The notes under the pieces are model-generated. The model was not told the origin of the DNA, did not search any database, and saw only the letters and a list, made by a program, of their open reading frames with translations. This document shows positions 10,558-21,059 of a DNA stretch of 64,000 nucleotides, piece by piece (the first letter of the stretch is position 1; each line of letters opens with the position of its first letter). A program made the translations under genes and the position numbers. Source of the stretch: Ascochyta rabiei (Eukaryota; Ascomycota; Dothideomycetes; Pleosporales; Didymellaceae); NCBI RefSeq assembly GCF_004011695.2, contig NC_082411.1, forward strand, positions 992,001 to 1,056,000, written 5' to 3'.

Positions 10558-10691
10558 GACGGCAGTTGGAATCGCTGCCATACGCCTGTGGGGAAGCGGA
10601 ACGAGTCCTGGGCGTCAGCGTGCTTCTTCTGGGAGAAGGACTTGAGTGTCTCTATCACTGACTGGGTGTCCCACAGCTGGAGTGCTGGATC
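10558..10691. promoter_or_regulatory. prp4 upstream region adjoining a minisatellite
   Basis: The 5' flank of prp4 is only about 135 bp long before it runs into the tandem repeat beginning at 10692, so the repeat sits inside or next to the prp4 promoter or 5' UTR. Confidence 0.4.
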
Positions 10692-10985
10692 TGCAGGTGC
10701 AGGTGCAGGTACAGTGCAGGTAGAGGTACAGTGCAGGTACAGTGCAGGTAGAGGTACAGTGCAGGTACAGTGCAGGTAGAGGTACAGTGCAGGTCCAGTG
10801 CAGGTGCAGGTACAGTACAGGTACAGTGCAGGTAGAGGTACAGTGCAGGTACAGTGCAGGTAGAGGTACAGTGCAGGTCCAGTGCAGGTACAGGTACAGT
10901 GCAGGTGCAGGTACAGTACAGGTACAGTGCAGGTAGAGGTACAGTGCAGGTCCAGTGCAGGTACAGGTACAGTGCAGGTGCAGTG
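10692..10985. repeat. GC-rich minisatellite of CAGGTACAGTG-like units
   Basis: About 290 bp made almost entirely of two alternating units, a 12-mer (CAGGTACAGTGC, with a CAGGTCCAGTGC variant) and an 18-mer that adds CAGGTAGAGGTA. Higher-order blocks recur (the block at about 10727-10800 is nearly repeated at about 10833-10900). Because unit lengths are multiples of three, every frame stays open and produces long artefactual ORFs (Leu-His-Cys-Thr on the minus strand, Val-Gln-Cys-Arg on the plus). I regard it as noncoding. Confidence 0.95.
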
Positions 10986-13754
10986 TCTGTATACGCACGG
11001 GAGGGAGCACACAAGAAAGAGACAGGTGCAATCGCGATGAGCACCAAGGCGCGTCTGTGTCGCGGAAAGGATGCGCGTAACGCGTTGCTGATGCTTGCCG
11101 CGGTCGAAGCACGCTGAAGTCAGACCCAGCAAGAGGCAGAGTGGGGCCTGCCCGCTGCGAGTGCGAGTGGGAGTGCGAGTGCGAGAGGGCCCGTGCTGGT
11201 CACGTGCATTGGCGTTCCCCTCTCCGCTCCAGTGGCAGGACATGAGCATATGAGCGTGACGTGAGCATGAATACGAGTAGGGATAGAAATAGGAACGAAG
11301 CCACCCTCTTCTCCACGACAGGCTCCTCTCCATGCTCGAGAGGAGCATGGCGCCAGAGGGAACAAATGTACTGCACGCCGACGAGCCACGTCTGTGCACT
11401 ACACCACTCTTCTTACCAACGCTGTGAGGTGGCGCTTTGACACTTTGCAGAGTGGCTACGAGGAACTCTACAAGCATACCAATCCACTCATGAAAAACCT
11501 CTAGCTGTGCGTCGTTGCATGCGGCTGATGTGGGTGGTAGAGGCGCACATGGCAAGTGACTCGCCGGCGGCCCTTGGGTGCAGTATATACAGCTGTGACC
11601 CAGCCGAGGCCTAACATGCCCGGCTCATGCCCTGGAGTTTGGCGTAGGTACGCATAACTTGGCTATCGGACCTTTCCAAGCACTCATTCAACTGCATTGA
11701 TGCCCATCGTATGAGCTGCTCATGATGGAAGCCCAAGGCCGGTACTACGATGGTGTCACGAGAGCGCGTGAGGTCTTGAACGGACGGCAGAAAAGCACAG
11801 CAGATACTTACTCTGCACTCCAACTCGGTGAGCGATACCGAGCTAACAAGTCGTTGTCGATAGCGTCACTCCGGGCACTGCCACACACACGGTCTTTGTC
11901 TGTCGAGTCAGTCTAGCGTGGATGCGTCCTTGGGAGGACGTTGCCGTCTGTCAGACAACCCTCATCCGAAGAGTCGAAGACGACTGTCGTGCCAGAGGCC
12001 TGACTCGATGCGTGTCCATGAATGATGAGCCCAAGCCAGGTCCACATGGCCTGATGTCATAACGCACAAGGTTTTGTGAATCGGACAGAGATATTTCGCA
12101 CGTATCAGCGCACCCTTACGCCGCCAGGGACCATGTCCGGACTGTCACTCTGCCTTTTTGATTCGCTCCTCTGGCAAGTGGTTGAAGGGTTTTCCGCCCT
12201 CGCTGCAACGGAAACGATCGGGTAGTCTGTAGGGCGGGGAGCGTTGGTCCGGTTGTGCAGTCGGCTGCTCTGATGACCATCGGACGTTGCTAACAAGCTT
12301 ACCATATTGCGGACATGCAGGCGAGTGTAGCGCAACGGGGAGGGAAATGGACCCATCCCGCGGATTTGCCTCAGAGAAGATGGGCACCTGCATGTGAGCT
12401 TGCGTCGGCGCTCGAAACGCATGACGATCCCTCGAACCGAGCATGCTGGGGGGCTTCGTATATGCGTGCCAAGTTTAGATCAGGTGCTTGTCGCTGTACT
12501 GGAGGTTGGGTCGGAGCATGAGCATGGTGTCTGTGGATGGTTTCGGGATTGCCCATGGTGGCTTGGATGGAGCTTTGTTTGCCTCGCTTCGTCCCTGAAC
12601 TACGCTGTTGAGCACACCACATGTCGAAAGGTGAGGTTTCAGGCTGGTCAAGTCCATGGAGCTGCCCATGTCCCCATATCCTGAAGCGGCCAGCGGCCAG
12701 CGGAGCATGAAGGCTAATGTTAGATAGCCGACTTGCCTGCCCTCGGTACAAATCTCCTGCGTTGGCTGTGGGCCCTGCCGGAGCCCTGCCGTAAGCCCAG
12801 GGCCACGAACCTGAACATCCCACCCCCGTCCACATTCTAGGGGCGCCACAGCAGATTGCATCTTGCATGTGAGATCCTAGCGTGGAGTGAGTTGGTTTGA
12901 TAGGCCAAGATGGAGTAGTCTATCGCGGGACTCTAATAGCCAATGGCAAGCTCTTGACTAGGTTCCGGAAGCACTGATCGGTTCGACATCACTCGGCTAC
13001 CATGGCAAAAGACCCTGTTGCGCACCAACTAACAACTTGGGCCCAGGACAGGCCAGGAAAACCGCTGGAGGATCATGTCCAAGCGCATTTGTCAAGTGCC
13101 TGGTCCTGCGCAATGGTACGTACCTCCTCACTCTCCACGTGAGACTGATCTGGGCCGCAGTCGCGTCATCGCAGGTGCTGAGCCATATCAACAGCTAGCG
13201 CTAGGTTTTTCATTAGCTGTGCCTGTTATTGCTTCCAAGGGCCCAACCTTCAAAGTTTAAGCTGATGGAAATCCGCGTCGGACAATCTGCTGGCGTATGG
13301 ATGGGCGCAGAAATTTCCTGATGGTGCTCCAGGAGTCCCCTATGCACACAGGGATGTCTCCGGCAGATGTATCGGCCGCTTCACAAGATTCCGTATCCAG
13401 GGTACAGTCGCCGTGAAGCAGTCCAAGGTCCGAGTTGGAATGCGACCTCGGTAGACGCTGAGAGGGCACTGTTGTCCACTTAGCATTGATCTATGGGGGG
13501 GCTCAAGCAAGCCGTCACTCATCGCGCAGGTCTAATGCAAAAGCAAGCTCTCACCTGCGGGGACCATGTGTGTCTGACCATTCCCCGTTGCGACAGCAAG
13601 TCTGCCTAAAGAGGCAACCGACCACGAGAACGTGAGGCTCTAGGTCCTTGTGAACGACGTGGGCAGCGTGGGTTTTGTTTAGGTTCTGTTTAGTAGGATG
13701 TGGCACGATCGTAGGTTGCCAAGGCGTGTGTTGCAGAAGTCCCTCGCCATCCTA
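10986..13754. other. gene-poor interval left of the MITE
   Basis: About 2.8 kb in which I find no ORF with recognisable composition, no tRNA and no transposase. Numerous frames of 60-165 codons occur on both strands and overlap each other, as expected of chance in GC-rich DNA. Between 11150 and 11190 there is a short (GAGTGC)n-like stretch. Confidence 0.5.
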
Positions 13755-13989
13755 CTATGGTTGTTGGCAAAAGTAGTGTACGTGGGTCCGGCATAACCAG
13801 GGTATTCTAGATCACATCAAACCCCCCCTATGTTTGCATGGAACACAAATTTCACCTGTCTCTATAAGCATCCATGTGGCACCATCACAATGCAAGATAC
13901 TAAGTAATACAATACAATTCATCTGAAAAATACAGCCGAACACCCCTGTCGTGCTTCCCCACCTGCACTACTTTTGCCAGCAACCATAG
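13755..13989. mobile_element. MITE-like element with 32-bp terminal inverted repeats and TA duplication
   Basis: The left end CTATGGTTGTTGGCAAAAGT continues to about 13786 and is matched by the reverse complement of 13989-13958 with three mismatches in 32 positions. Both ends are flanked by TA (13753-13754 and 13990-13991), the target duplication of Tc1/mariner/pogo-type transposons. The 235-bp interior is AT-richer than its surroundings and has no ORF, so the element is non-autonomous. I saw no second copy in the window. The family assignment is inferred from the TA duplication alone. Confidence 0.85.
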
Positions 13990-15860
13990 TAGCTTCTCTT
14001 TGAGATGTTTGTGACACATCAGGCACGGGCGAAAAGTCGGCAAAAAAAAATATAGCTTGGGAGAGTGCGGAACCCAATCAGAAGACGCTCAATCGAGGTA
14101 CCCGGCGGTGGAGGCGTTCTCCTCAGTAGCCTCGAGAGCGAGCCAATGCAGTGCTCCACAGTGTGCAGTTCGAGGGTCGACCTGCTTTTTGTAGTCAAGG
14201 GCAAACCTTAGCTCGAACTGTTGCTCCATGTTGAGTGTAAAAAAATCTCTGGCGATGGAAAAGAGCATGTTGCGTAGGTGTTGCCCAAGCATCTACGAGA
14301 TTCTTCGTCCACTGTGCAACCGGATTCGCGGTGAGACTAGCGGTACACGATCTCACCGCTACCTTGTCGGTCAAGTACCAACGCACTGTGGCTGCTTGTC
14401 TACTCCATCCTTGATGCTCGCCTGCCAAGTCCAGTCTTGTCGAAGCGACAGACGGCCCTGGGCCGCTAACATGGAGCCACACAACCTTCTCGCTCTCAAC
14501 GTCATGGAGATTCTCAAATGCGATGTAGGGGGCAGCAGGGTAACGAAGCTTGAAACTGATCAGACGTCTCCCACGCACGCGTGCGCTCCATGGGTGGATG
14601 CGTTCCTGCGCGGCGGCGAAACACAAAGCCGTGAGAAGAAGATGAATGTTGGCGTGGACAAAGGGCGGTTCGAAGAGAAGAGATTAGCAAGCGGGCGTTG
14701 GCAGTTCGAAAAGGAGCATCACGAAAAGGAAGCCGTTTGCGCGTCAAGATCGCTCTCGTGGCCAATCCTTACTGCGGCGCGGCAGTGCGACCAGCTGAGC
14801 CCTTGTTTGCGTATCGGACCGAATGCTGTTATCGTGCTGCCAGCTTAAGCCAGAGACACGGTCGTTCGGCGGAGAAAATCCACAAGTCAGTGAAAGCAGG
14901 GCGAAACACTGGGTCTCGAACGCGATTGAATGTGTCGTGTCCAGATGATTCGACGTACAAGTACCGGTGGTCGGTATGCTAGAGAGGATGCGAAGTGAAG
15001 TTCGCCAGACCTAGGTCCCGGTGTCTGGAGTCGCTGTACTGGGTATCCTTCAGAAGGCGAGACTGGGTGGCCACAGCGGCGCACGCGCTGACAGTTGCGA
15101 GGGAGCGAGGCCAGCGACACAGAGCGGTCCTGGTGAAGGCGAGCTGGACGTGCAAGCGTGTTGGATTTGAATTTCCAGGGTGGGAGCAGATAGCTTTGGT
15201 GACATTCTTGGAAAGCGGCCGTTCTGGCCTAGTCCGACACAGTGCCGTCCGCTAAGCCGACTTCCCCGCGGTCAATGGCTGTGGTGCGCTAGGACGCTAG
15301 ATCCGACCTGTGTCGGCCCTCTGCTGGTGTTCTGAAGAGCGACGCACTTGAAACCTCGTTCCAGCTCTCAGTGCTTGTCAGCCGTTCCGCAATAGCTTTG
15401 GGCTAAGCGCCAATCGTTGCCCATACTCATTTGCTGGAGCAGTTGATATACAAAGTAATTCCCCGAAATGCAGACGCAGGGCTGATCGCCCATCCCCATG
15501 GTTTTCGCGGGCAAGACTCCCTCCTTCTCTCAGACATCGATATAGCTTTTCTGTCCAACCATTTGCATCAGGAAATGCTGGCACGCATGCCTCCACCATC
15601 GAGCCATTCGTCTCCTGGTAAGCCTGGCCCAGCACCACCACCACCACCACCATCATCATCTCATCAGCCGTTTGACATGTTGCAGGGGTCAGCTACTGGT
15701 ATGGTAGCAACAGCCTGCCAGATGCGTTGGAAGGATTACCACAAGACAGCCCTGACAACCCGCGCATGATGCGTCGAGCATCAGAGGCCGTGGTCCAAGC
15801 CGCGGGCTTTCAAAGGTACGTTTGCGGGTCTCCCTTTTGAGATGCTGCTGCTCCATGGTG
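13990..15860. other. gene-poor interval right of the MITE, one candidate minus-strand ORF
   Basis: No gene that I can support. The best candidate is a minus-strand frame 14626-14195 (143 codons) containing protein-like segments (RGRRLISFKLRYPAAPYIAF and HDVESEKVVWLHVSGPGP), but a 206-codon plus-strand frame overlaps it and neither resembles a family I know. A run of CAC codons (15634-15648) and a TCA run follow at 15650-15660. Confidence 0.35.
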
Positions 15861-15966
15861 TTCTTTTTCTTTTCCTTTTTCTTTTCCTTTTCCTTTTCCC
15901 TTTCCTTTTCCTTTTCCTTTTCCTTTTCCTTTTCCTTTTCCTTTTCCTTTTCCTTTTCCTTTCCCT
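15861..15966. repeat. (CCTTTT)n pyrimidine hexanucleotide microsatellite
   Basis: About 100 bp of near-perfect CCTTTT units on the plus strand, a strict polypyrimidine/polypurine tract, followed shortly by other short repeats. Such tracts can adopt triplex structure; no gene is transcribed through it in my annotation. Confidence 0.95.
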
Positions 15967-15985
15967 TGACCTTTTTGTTGTCGTT

Positions 15986-16014
15986 TTCGTCTTCGTCTTC
16001 GTCTTCGTCTTCGT
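15986..16014. repeat. (TCGTCT)n short tandem repeat
   Basis: Nearly five copies of a TTCGTC hexamer, 20 bp beyond the polypyrimidine tract. Confidence 0.85.
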
Positions 16015-16074
16015 TTGGCCGGTCTGTGGGCCTGCTGTTCTGTTCGGGATTCTCGGGGTTCTAGTCCCTCAGGC

Positions 16075-16113
16075 CGCTCAGTCGCTCAGTCGCTCAGTCG
16101 CTCAGTCGCTCAG
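16075..16113. repeat. 8-bp tandem repeat CGCTCAGT
   Basis: Roughly five copies of CGCTCAGT, the outer ones imperfect. The third tandem array within 250 bp, about 460 bp upstream of the Zn2Cys6 regulator gene. Confidence 0.9.
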
Positions 16114-16575
16114 GCCCTCGACGAGCGGCTCTCTGGCCCTGGTCCGCGCTTTCCGTACCAAGTGCCAGCCATTTGCCCACGGCCAGCAACTGCCCACCTT
16201 GTCAACCCCAGAAAGCTCGGCCTACCTTCGGCACAGACGTCATCGACCAGGAGCCGTCCCAGAGGAATGCGGTTCGCGTGTTCGAGTCCGCTTGCACAGC
16301 ATTCACGCTTGCCAAGAGGTGGTCGCAAATCTCTGAGGAATTGGTTTTCGGGGAAAGGATCGGCAGCGCAACGGACGCACTGGGATGCGCGCAGTGCTGG
16401 ACGTCCGACGCACAAAACGCATGGAGCGACGCCCTTGCCTGCGCAACATGTCCTGCGACGGGTGCTCGCTTGGCGATAGATGCGTGTCCGCCTCTCCGGC
16501 AGCTCGACATTGCGCAAGCCAATTTGCCGGCCAAAGCATCTTTGGGGACTGGTTGCCCGGGCCCGGGCTCTACCG

Positions 16576-18338
16576 ATGTCGCCTACTGTCGGCCACATTC
16601 CGCCGATGGACGAGCACCGTGTCGAGCACCCTGTACACCCGGCAATTCTGTGAATTCTTTGTCGATGCAACTTGGACCTTGCTGACCAAATATCAGCCAG
16701 GACCACTGGGATCAAAGCCAAGGGCAACTCCACCTCGACACCACACAATCAACCCTTGTGATTCGCCCGCAATCAGCGGCTGCGAACGCAGCCCACAAAG
16801 CCCCGCTGGCACCCAAACAGGGACCTGGAGGCGCCCTTGCGAACGCTCGTGGCCAACACTCGTCTCCCATATCAGGCACCTATGCTCTTCGAACGCCCCG
16901 TGGCAAGATCACATCCATAGCATGCGAAAGCTGCCGGAAACGCAAGTCCAAGGTACGTCTTCGCCCCAGGAGAGCAGCCTCTAGCCTGCTGACAACCGGC
17001 TCCAGTGTGATGGCGTTCGGCCCAAATGCAACACGTGCCAGTCCAAGAATCTGACCTGTGTCTACGACGTGGCCGAGGATGGAAAGACGACAACCCAGCT
17101 GCGCGCCCATGTCCGACGGCTGGCCAAGGAGCTCGAGGACATGAAGTCTGTCGTTTCCCTGCTGGCCATGGCTCCCGACAGGGCTGCCGCAGCCAATTGG
17201 GCATCTGAGCTCGAGAGGAACGGCTTTGCGCACCATTCAGTCGACGAGATCAAGCGCTCGCTCGGGGTAAGCTTCCCCCCCAGAGCCCAGAGGAATTCTT
17301 GGGTTGACCATGCAGGATCCCAACGAACGGACGCCGGCCCTTCCAGAGCAAGACGCCTTCGGCACCCCGGGCAGCGAGAACTTCTCAGGCCAAGTGCCGA
17401 ACCTGGGAGCTTCTTCATACGACGGATCCTCACGCGAAGAAAGGCAGGTCCAGCACCAGTACTCGCGCGCGTTTTCGGGTGTATGTTAACAGGTCCAGAA
17501 GTCGGGAACACAGCCAAGCCGCTCTGAGCTTCGCACCTGATACTGCAGTGGACGGTGTGACGGCCTTGAACTCGTCCCCAATGACGCTCGAATCGGCCGC
17601 GAATGCCCTGAACAAGTTTGGCTTCGATTGCGCCTACTACCGGAGGACAAAACAAGAACTGCTTGCCAACGGATGGAGCGAGGCGCAAGTCTTCGGGAGA
17701 TTTGAGATAGATGTTGACTCGCTGTTGTTGGGCTTCGCCGATCCTCAGGACACCCAGCCTGTTCCGGCGTGGTGCGCACGAACAGTGAACAAGATCCTTC
17801 CGACTGCCACTCTTCCCGTTCGGCTTGCTTCCACCTGGATCCTGACCAAGTTGATTCGTGTAAGTACACTTTTTGGCTGCGACGTGCGACCTGCGACGTG
17901 GCTGCTGACAGGGTCGTAGTGGCTCATCTGGCCAAGCGTGGAAAACATGAACTCGAATCCAGAATGGCTGATGCCTCCCATGGGCAAGCAGGAGGTGTCC
18001 CCCTATGACATCCTAATTGACCTTGTTCCATGGTATGTTCCAGCGCGTTCCTCCAGTCAAGGCAAGCACTTACTCTCAGCAGGCCACAAGTGCGGCGGCT
18101 CCTATACCAACATCCCCAGGAATTTTCCGTCGGTCCTCTGGTAGGCGCTATTGGCATCACATGGCCCTATGCAGACGATTCCTGCCACTACTGGGACATC
18201 GAAGCAGGCTGCACGCGCATGACGCCGCTGTTCGAGAGCGCGGTGGCCGACTTGAACAGCTGGACTCTGGATCCCAAAATACTCGAGATTATGCCCCAAC
18301 TAGAAGGCATGGTACCGATGAAACCGGTGTTGGGGTAA
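16576..18338 (+). CDS. Zn2Cys6 transcription factor with DUF3425-like C-terminal domain
   Basis: Seven exons: 16576-16632, 16701-16952, 17006-17266, 17316-17458, 17499-17859, 17920-18032, 18083-18338; sum 1443 nt, 480 aa, all phases consistent. The zinc cluster is split by intron 2 and reads ACESCRKRKSKCDGVRPKC then NTCQSKNLTCVY, spacing Cys-2-6-6-2-6, at about residues 90-120. A Leu-heptad helix follows (LRAHVRRLAKELEDMKSVVS). The last 150 residues (IRWLIWPSVENMN, PYDILIDLVPWPQVRRLLYQ, EFSVGPLVGAIGITWPY) match my memory of DUF3425, common in fungal bZIP-like and zinc-cluster regulators. The first exon (MSPTVGHIPPMDEHRVEHP) and the 40-bp intron 4 are the least certain parts. No adjacent metabolic gene suggests a target. 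Confidence 0.82.
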
Positions 18339-19149
18339 TCTCGACGTCGTTTGTATCATGGAGAGCGTCCGTGGAGGCTGCGGTCAACTGCATTGATTTA
18401 TCGTACTGGGCGGTGTTTTGCAAATATCCCTTTGCAGATTACCAACTGCAAAAGTATGCGTGCAAGAGAACAACGGAGGTATAGGTGTTTTGCATTTCCA
18501 AGGCGTACCAATGGAACATTTGTACACTATGTCGTCGCTGTAAGCATGATGCGACACGACCGTTGACAGAAGGAACCTACCAACAGAACGGCTGCAAACC
18601 ACGACAGGCGTAGGCTGCGTATACATACTGTTCTCATGCCGCGGAATTAAGCCATTGTTGCACCTGAGCGTCAAAAAAGCACATACTAATTAGACCCTTT
18701 GCCGTACCCACTCCAGGAAATCGTGATGCCAAGGCCATTGTCGGGTGAATGGTTCCGAACCGACGATCGGTGGACTTGCCCTGGATCTCTGCCCGTTCAC
18801 GTCGGTCAAGGCCTCGATCGTTACCAGCGGACACTTTTCCTTCTACCTTTGATCCACTGCCGAGTCAGAACCAACGTACGACGCACCCTCCTACTGGAGC
18901 GGAGAGGCAGCCGTGGGCGCCGTTGCAGCGCGCTGTTGCGGTTTCAGGTATCTTTGGAGCGCGCTAGTGCAATGGCATCCTGGGCTCTTCTTACCTCTGC
19001 TTTCCGTGCATCGACGAAAGGATGAGCAGTCCCGACCACTTGACACTGCTTTACGGAGGGCTGTCGATGGATCCAGCCACGACTGGGGTGCTCCCGGCCT
19101 TTGGGGTATTCGTGGGTCCGATCGTGGATCAGTGAGTGGATGGTCCTTT

Positions 19150-19196
19150 GAAGGATCGAAGGATCGAAGGATCGAAGGATCGAAGGATCGAAGGAT
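19150..19196. repeat. 8-bp tandem repeat GGATCGAA
   Basis: About 5.5 perfect head-to-tail copies of GGATCGAA. Being 8 bp long it shifts frame at each copy, so overlapping ORFs here are not coding. Confidence 0.92.
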
Positions 19197-20295
19197 TCGT
19201 TCTGGTATGGAAAGTGCCGCGAATGGTTGGTGACAAAGTGGAGCCCGGTGTATATATATTACTCGCGTAGCTTTCCCTGAGTCGTCGACGACAGATCTTG
19301 ACCAGTTCGACATTCCCTTTTGCGTGTGCGTGCTGTTCAGCAAGCCGATGCAGGACGCCGCCCTCAACAAAAAAAAGGGACTCTGGCTCCGCGGACCGGC
19401 CCTTGAGCACTCGGGAACACACGAGCCAAAGAAAGCAGTGTGCCTCCCGCCTCCCGCCTCCGCTTTACCGATCATGCATGTGGCATCCCGAACACAACCC
19501 CTATCCTACCATGGAACGGGTTCTGTAGTCAAGCCCTCGGTAAGCGTTGGGAAACCTCCGTTCTCTCTCCAACGCCCCTGTGACGTCCTCGTAACATGCG
19601 GATGGGGGTACAGTAGCCGAGGTATGGATCAGCAGCCGCCCTGTTCGAGCAGCATGGTTCGATGTTCATCGCTGCAAGATAGGCTGAACGGGCACCAAAG
19701 GGCTGGACGCGTTCTCTTGATCCTACACATCAGCCCACCAACCTGAGCCTTACGGCGGGCGGCCTCACCTAACTCGGCAACCATGCACCGATGCAGATCC
19801 TGTAAGGCGTTTTGGCCTCAAAAATGGCTCGGGTGGTGCTCAGCCAGTGCGATGGCCCTGTCCGTGCTCCATGCTTCTTTTTATCACATCCACTTTCACC
19901 TCTCTCTTCCGTGCCCATGTGTCGTCAAAATTTCTGAGGAATACACTCGAGCACACGTATTCTGATGTGGATACAGACTCTTCGGGAGCTCTCCTGAGTG
20001 TATTCCGACTGAGACTGTAGCGATGTAGTCGTTGCGAAACCGACTTGCGCTCGAACCCCCCCTCATTCCCCAATCGTGCGTCCAGGTCTGGTGAGCATTT
20101 TTTCTGCCGTCGTCAATTGCGACTCTCTCCCGTCTGGCTGCGCTATGCTGTGCTGAGCACTTTTTCTGTCTTGCGTTGTTCGCCCCCACGCATCTTGCAG
20201 CTGCATTGCGGTTTGTCGGTCTTCGTGTTCGTATTCGCGTGCGCCTGCTCATTCGACCGCACCACCAAGACACCATGGTTGATTCTCCAGTCTGT

Positions 20296-20328
<33 letters not shown>

Positions 20329-20329
20329 C
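20296..20329. repeat. (CAG)11 microsatellite
   Basis: Eleven uninterrupted CAG triplets, interrupted at the end by a CAC. It would encode poly-Gln, poly-Ser or poly-Ala, but no supported gene covers it. Confidence 0.92.
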
Positions 20330-20404
20330 CAGCCAATGTTATAGAGGGTTCGCCGCGAGTAAGTTTCCGTCAGCGCGGCTAACCTGCTGCGCGCTGTCTC
20401 GGTT

Positions 20405-20423
20405 CAACGGAGCAGCTCCGTTG
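20405..20423. promoter_or_regulatory. perfect 19-bp palindrome containing CGG-N7-CCG
   Basis: CAACGGAGC-A-GCTCCGTTG is a perfect inverted repeat with one central base. The inner CGG and CCG triplets are spaced by seven bases, the geometry bound by dimeric Zn2Cys6 factors. It lies 640 bp beyond the stop of the F-box gene with no close promoter, so a regulatory role is only a possibility. Confidence 0.3.
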
Positions 20424-21059
20424 GCTGTGTATGCACCCCGAGGAGCGCTGCTGTGCAGACGTCGAACCGCAAGCAAATCGGAGCGTCTGGAAAAGTTATC
20501 CTAGGCCCGGTGAATGACGCAAGGGATCTAGACAGGACGTGTGCCCGGGCAGGTATCTGCGACGAGGCTGTCGAATCGGGGGGTACAGAGACATTCTGAT
20601 TTGCAGGTGAACCATGCCATGATGGATCCTGGGAGATTGTAACTGTGATTTTGGATTACAAATCGGAGTCTCCTGCGGTTGGACCTACTTGAAAGACGAG
20701 CGTGGTCGAATGAGAGAAGGTGGAAGCAGAGGCATAGGGTTACGATTCCTAACGCTTTCATACTCAGAGGGACATCGAGCGTTGTCGTTGACTTCTACGA
20801 GCCCTGGGCCGGCACGAGGCATTGTGGAGCCGAAGCGGCAAATAGTGGGATTGAACATGGGGACAGCTTCTCTGATAGCCATCAGTAGCGTGAGCACGCG
20901 TTGGTGCATGGGCGGTTATTGAACAATCACTCTACAGCGTTGTCTGTGGATCTCATTAGGAATGAAACCTGTATTGATCAGTCGCAATAGGCTCGCTCCA
21001 CTCTCCAATGAGCTACGCCCATCATGCTGTTCTTGCATCAAATCAATCCTTCAACCTTT

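Larger units (their letters stand above)
18339..21059. other. gene-poor interval with short repeats
   Basis: About 2.7 kb without a supported gene. Contains a GGATCGAA tandem array, a CAG run and a perfect 19-bp palindrome, each listed separately. Also a spaced inverted repeat GGAATACACTC near 19936 and its complement ending near 20010. ORFs up to 194 codons across 18891-19475 are carried by the tandem array. Confidence 0.5.

Noticed and set aside
10341..11555. 404-codon minus-strand ORF through the minisatellite
   Set aside because: Its middle is pure repeat translation (Leu-His-Cys-Thr units) and all other frames of the array are open as well, because unit lengths are multiples of three.
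18891..19475. 194-codon minus-strand ORF
   Set aside because: Created by the 8-bp GGATCGAA array, which rotates through all frames (SILRSFDPSILRSF), and lacks other support.
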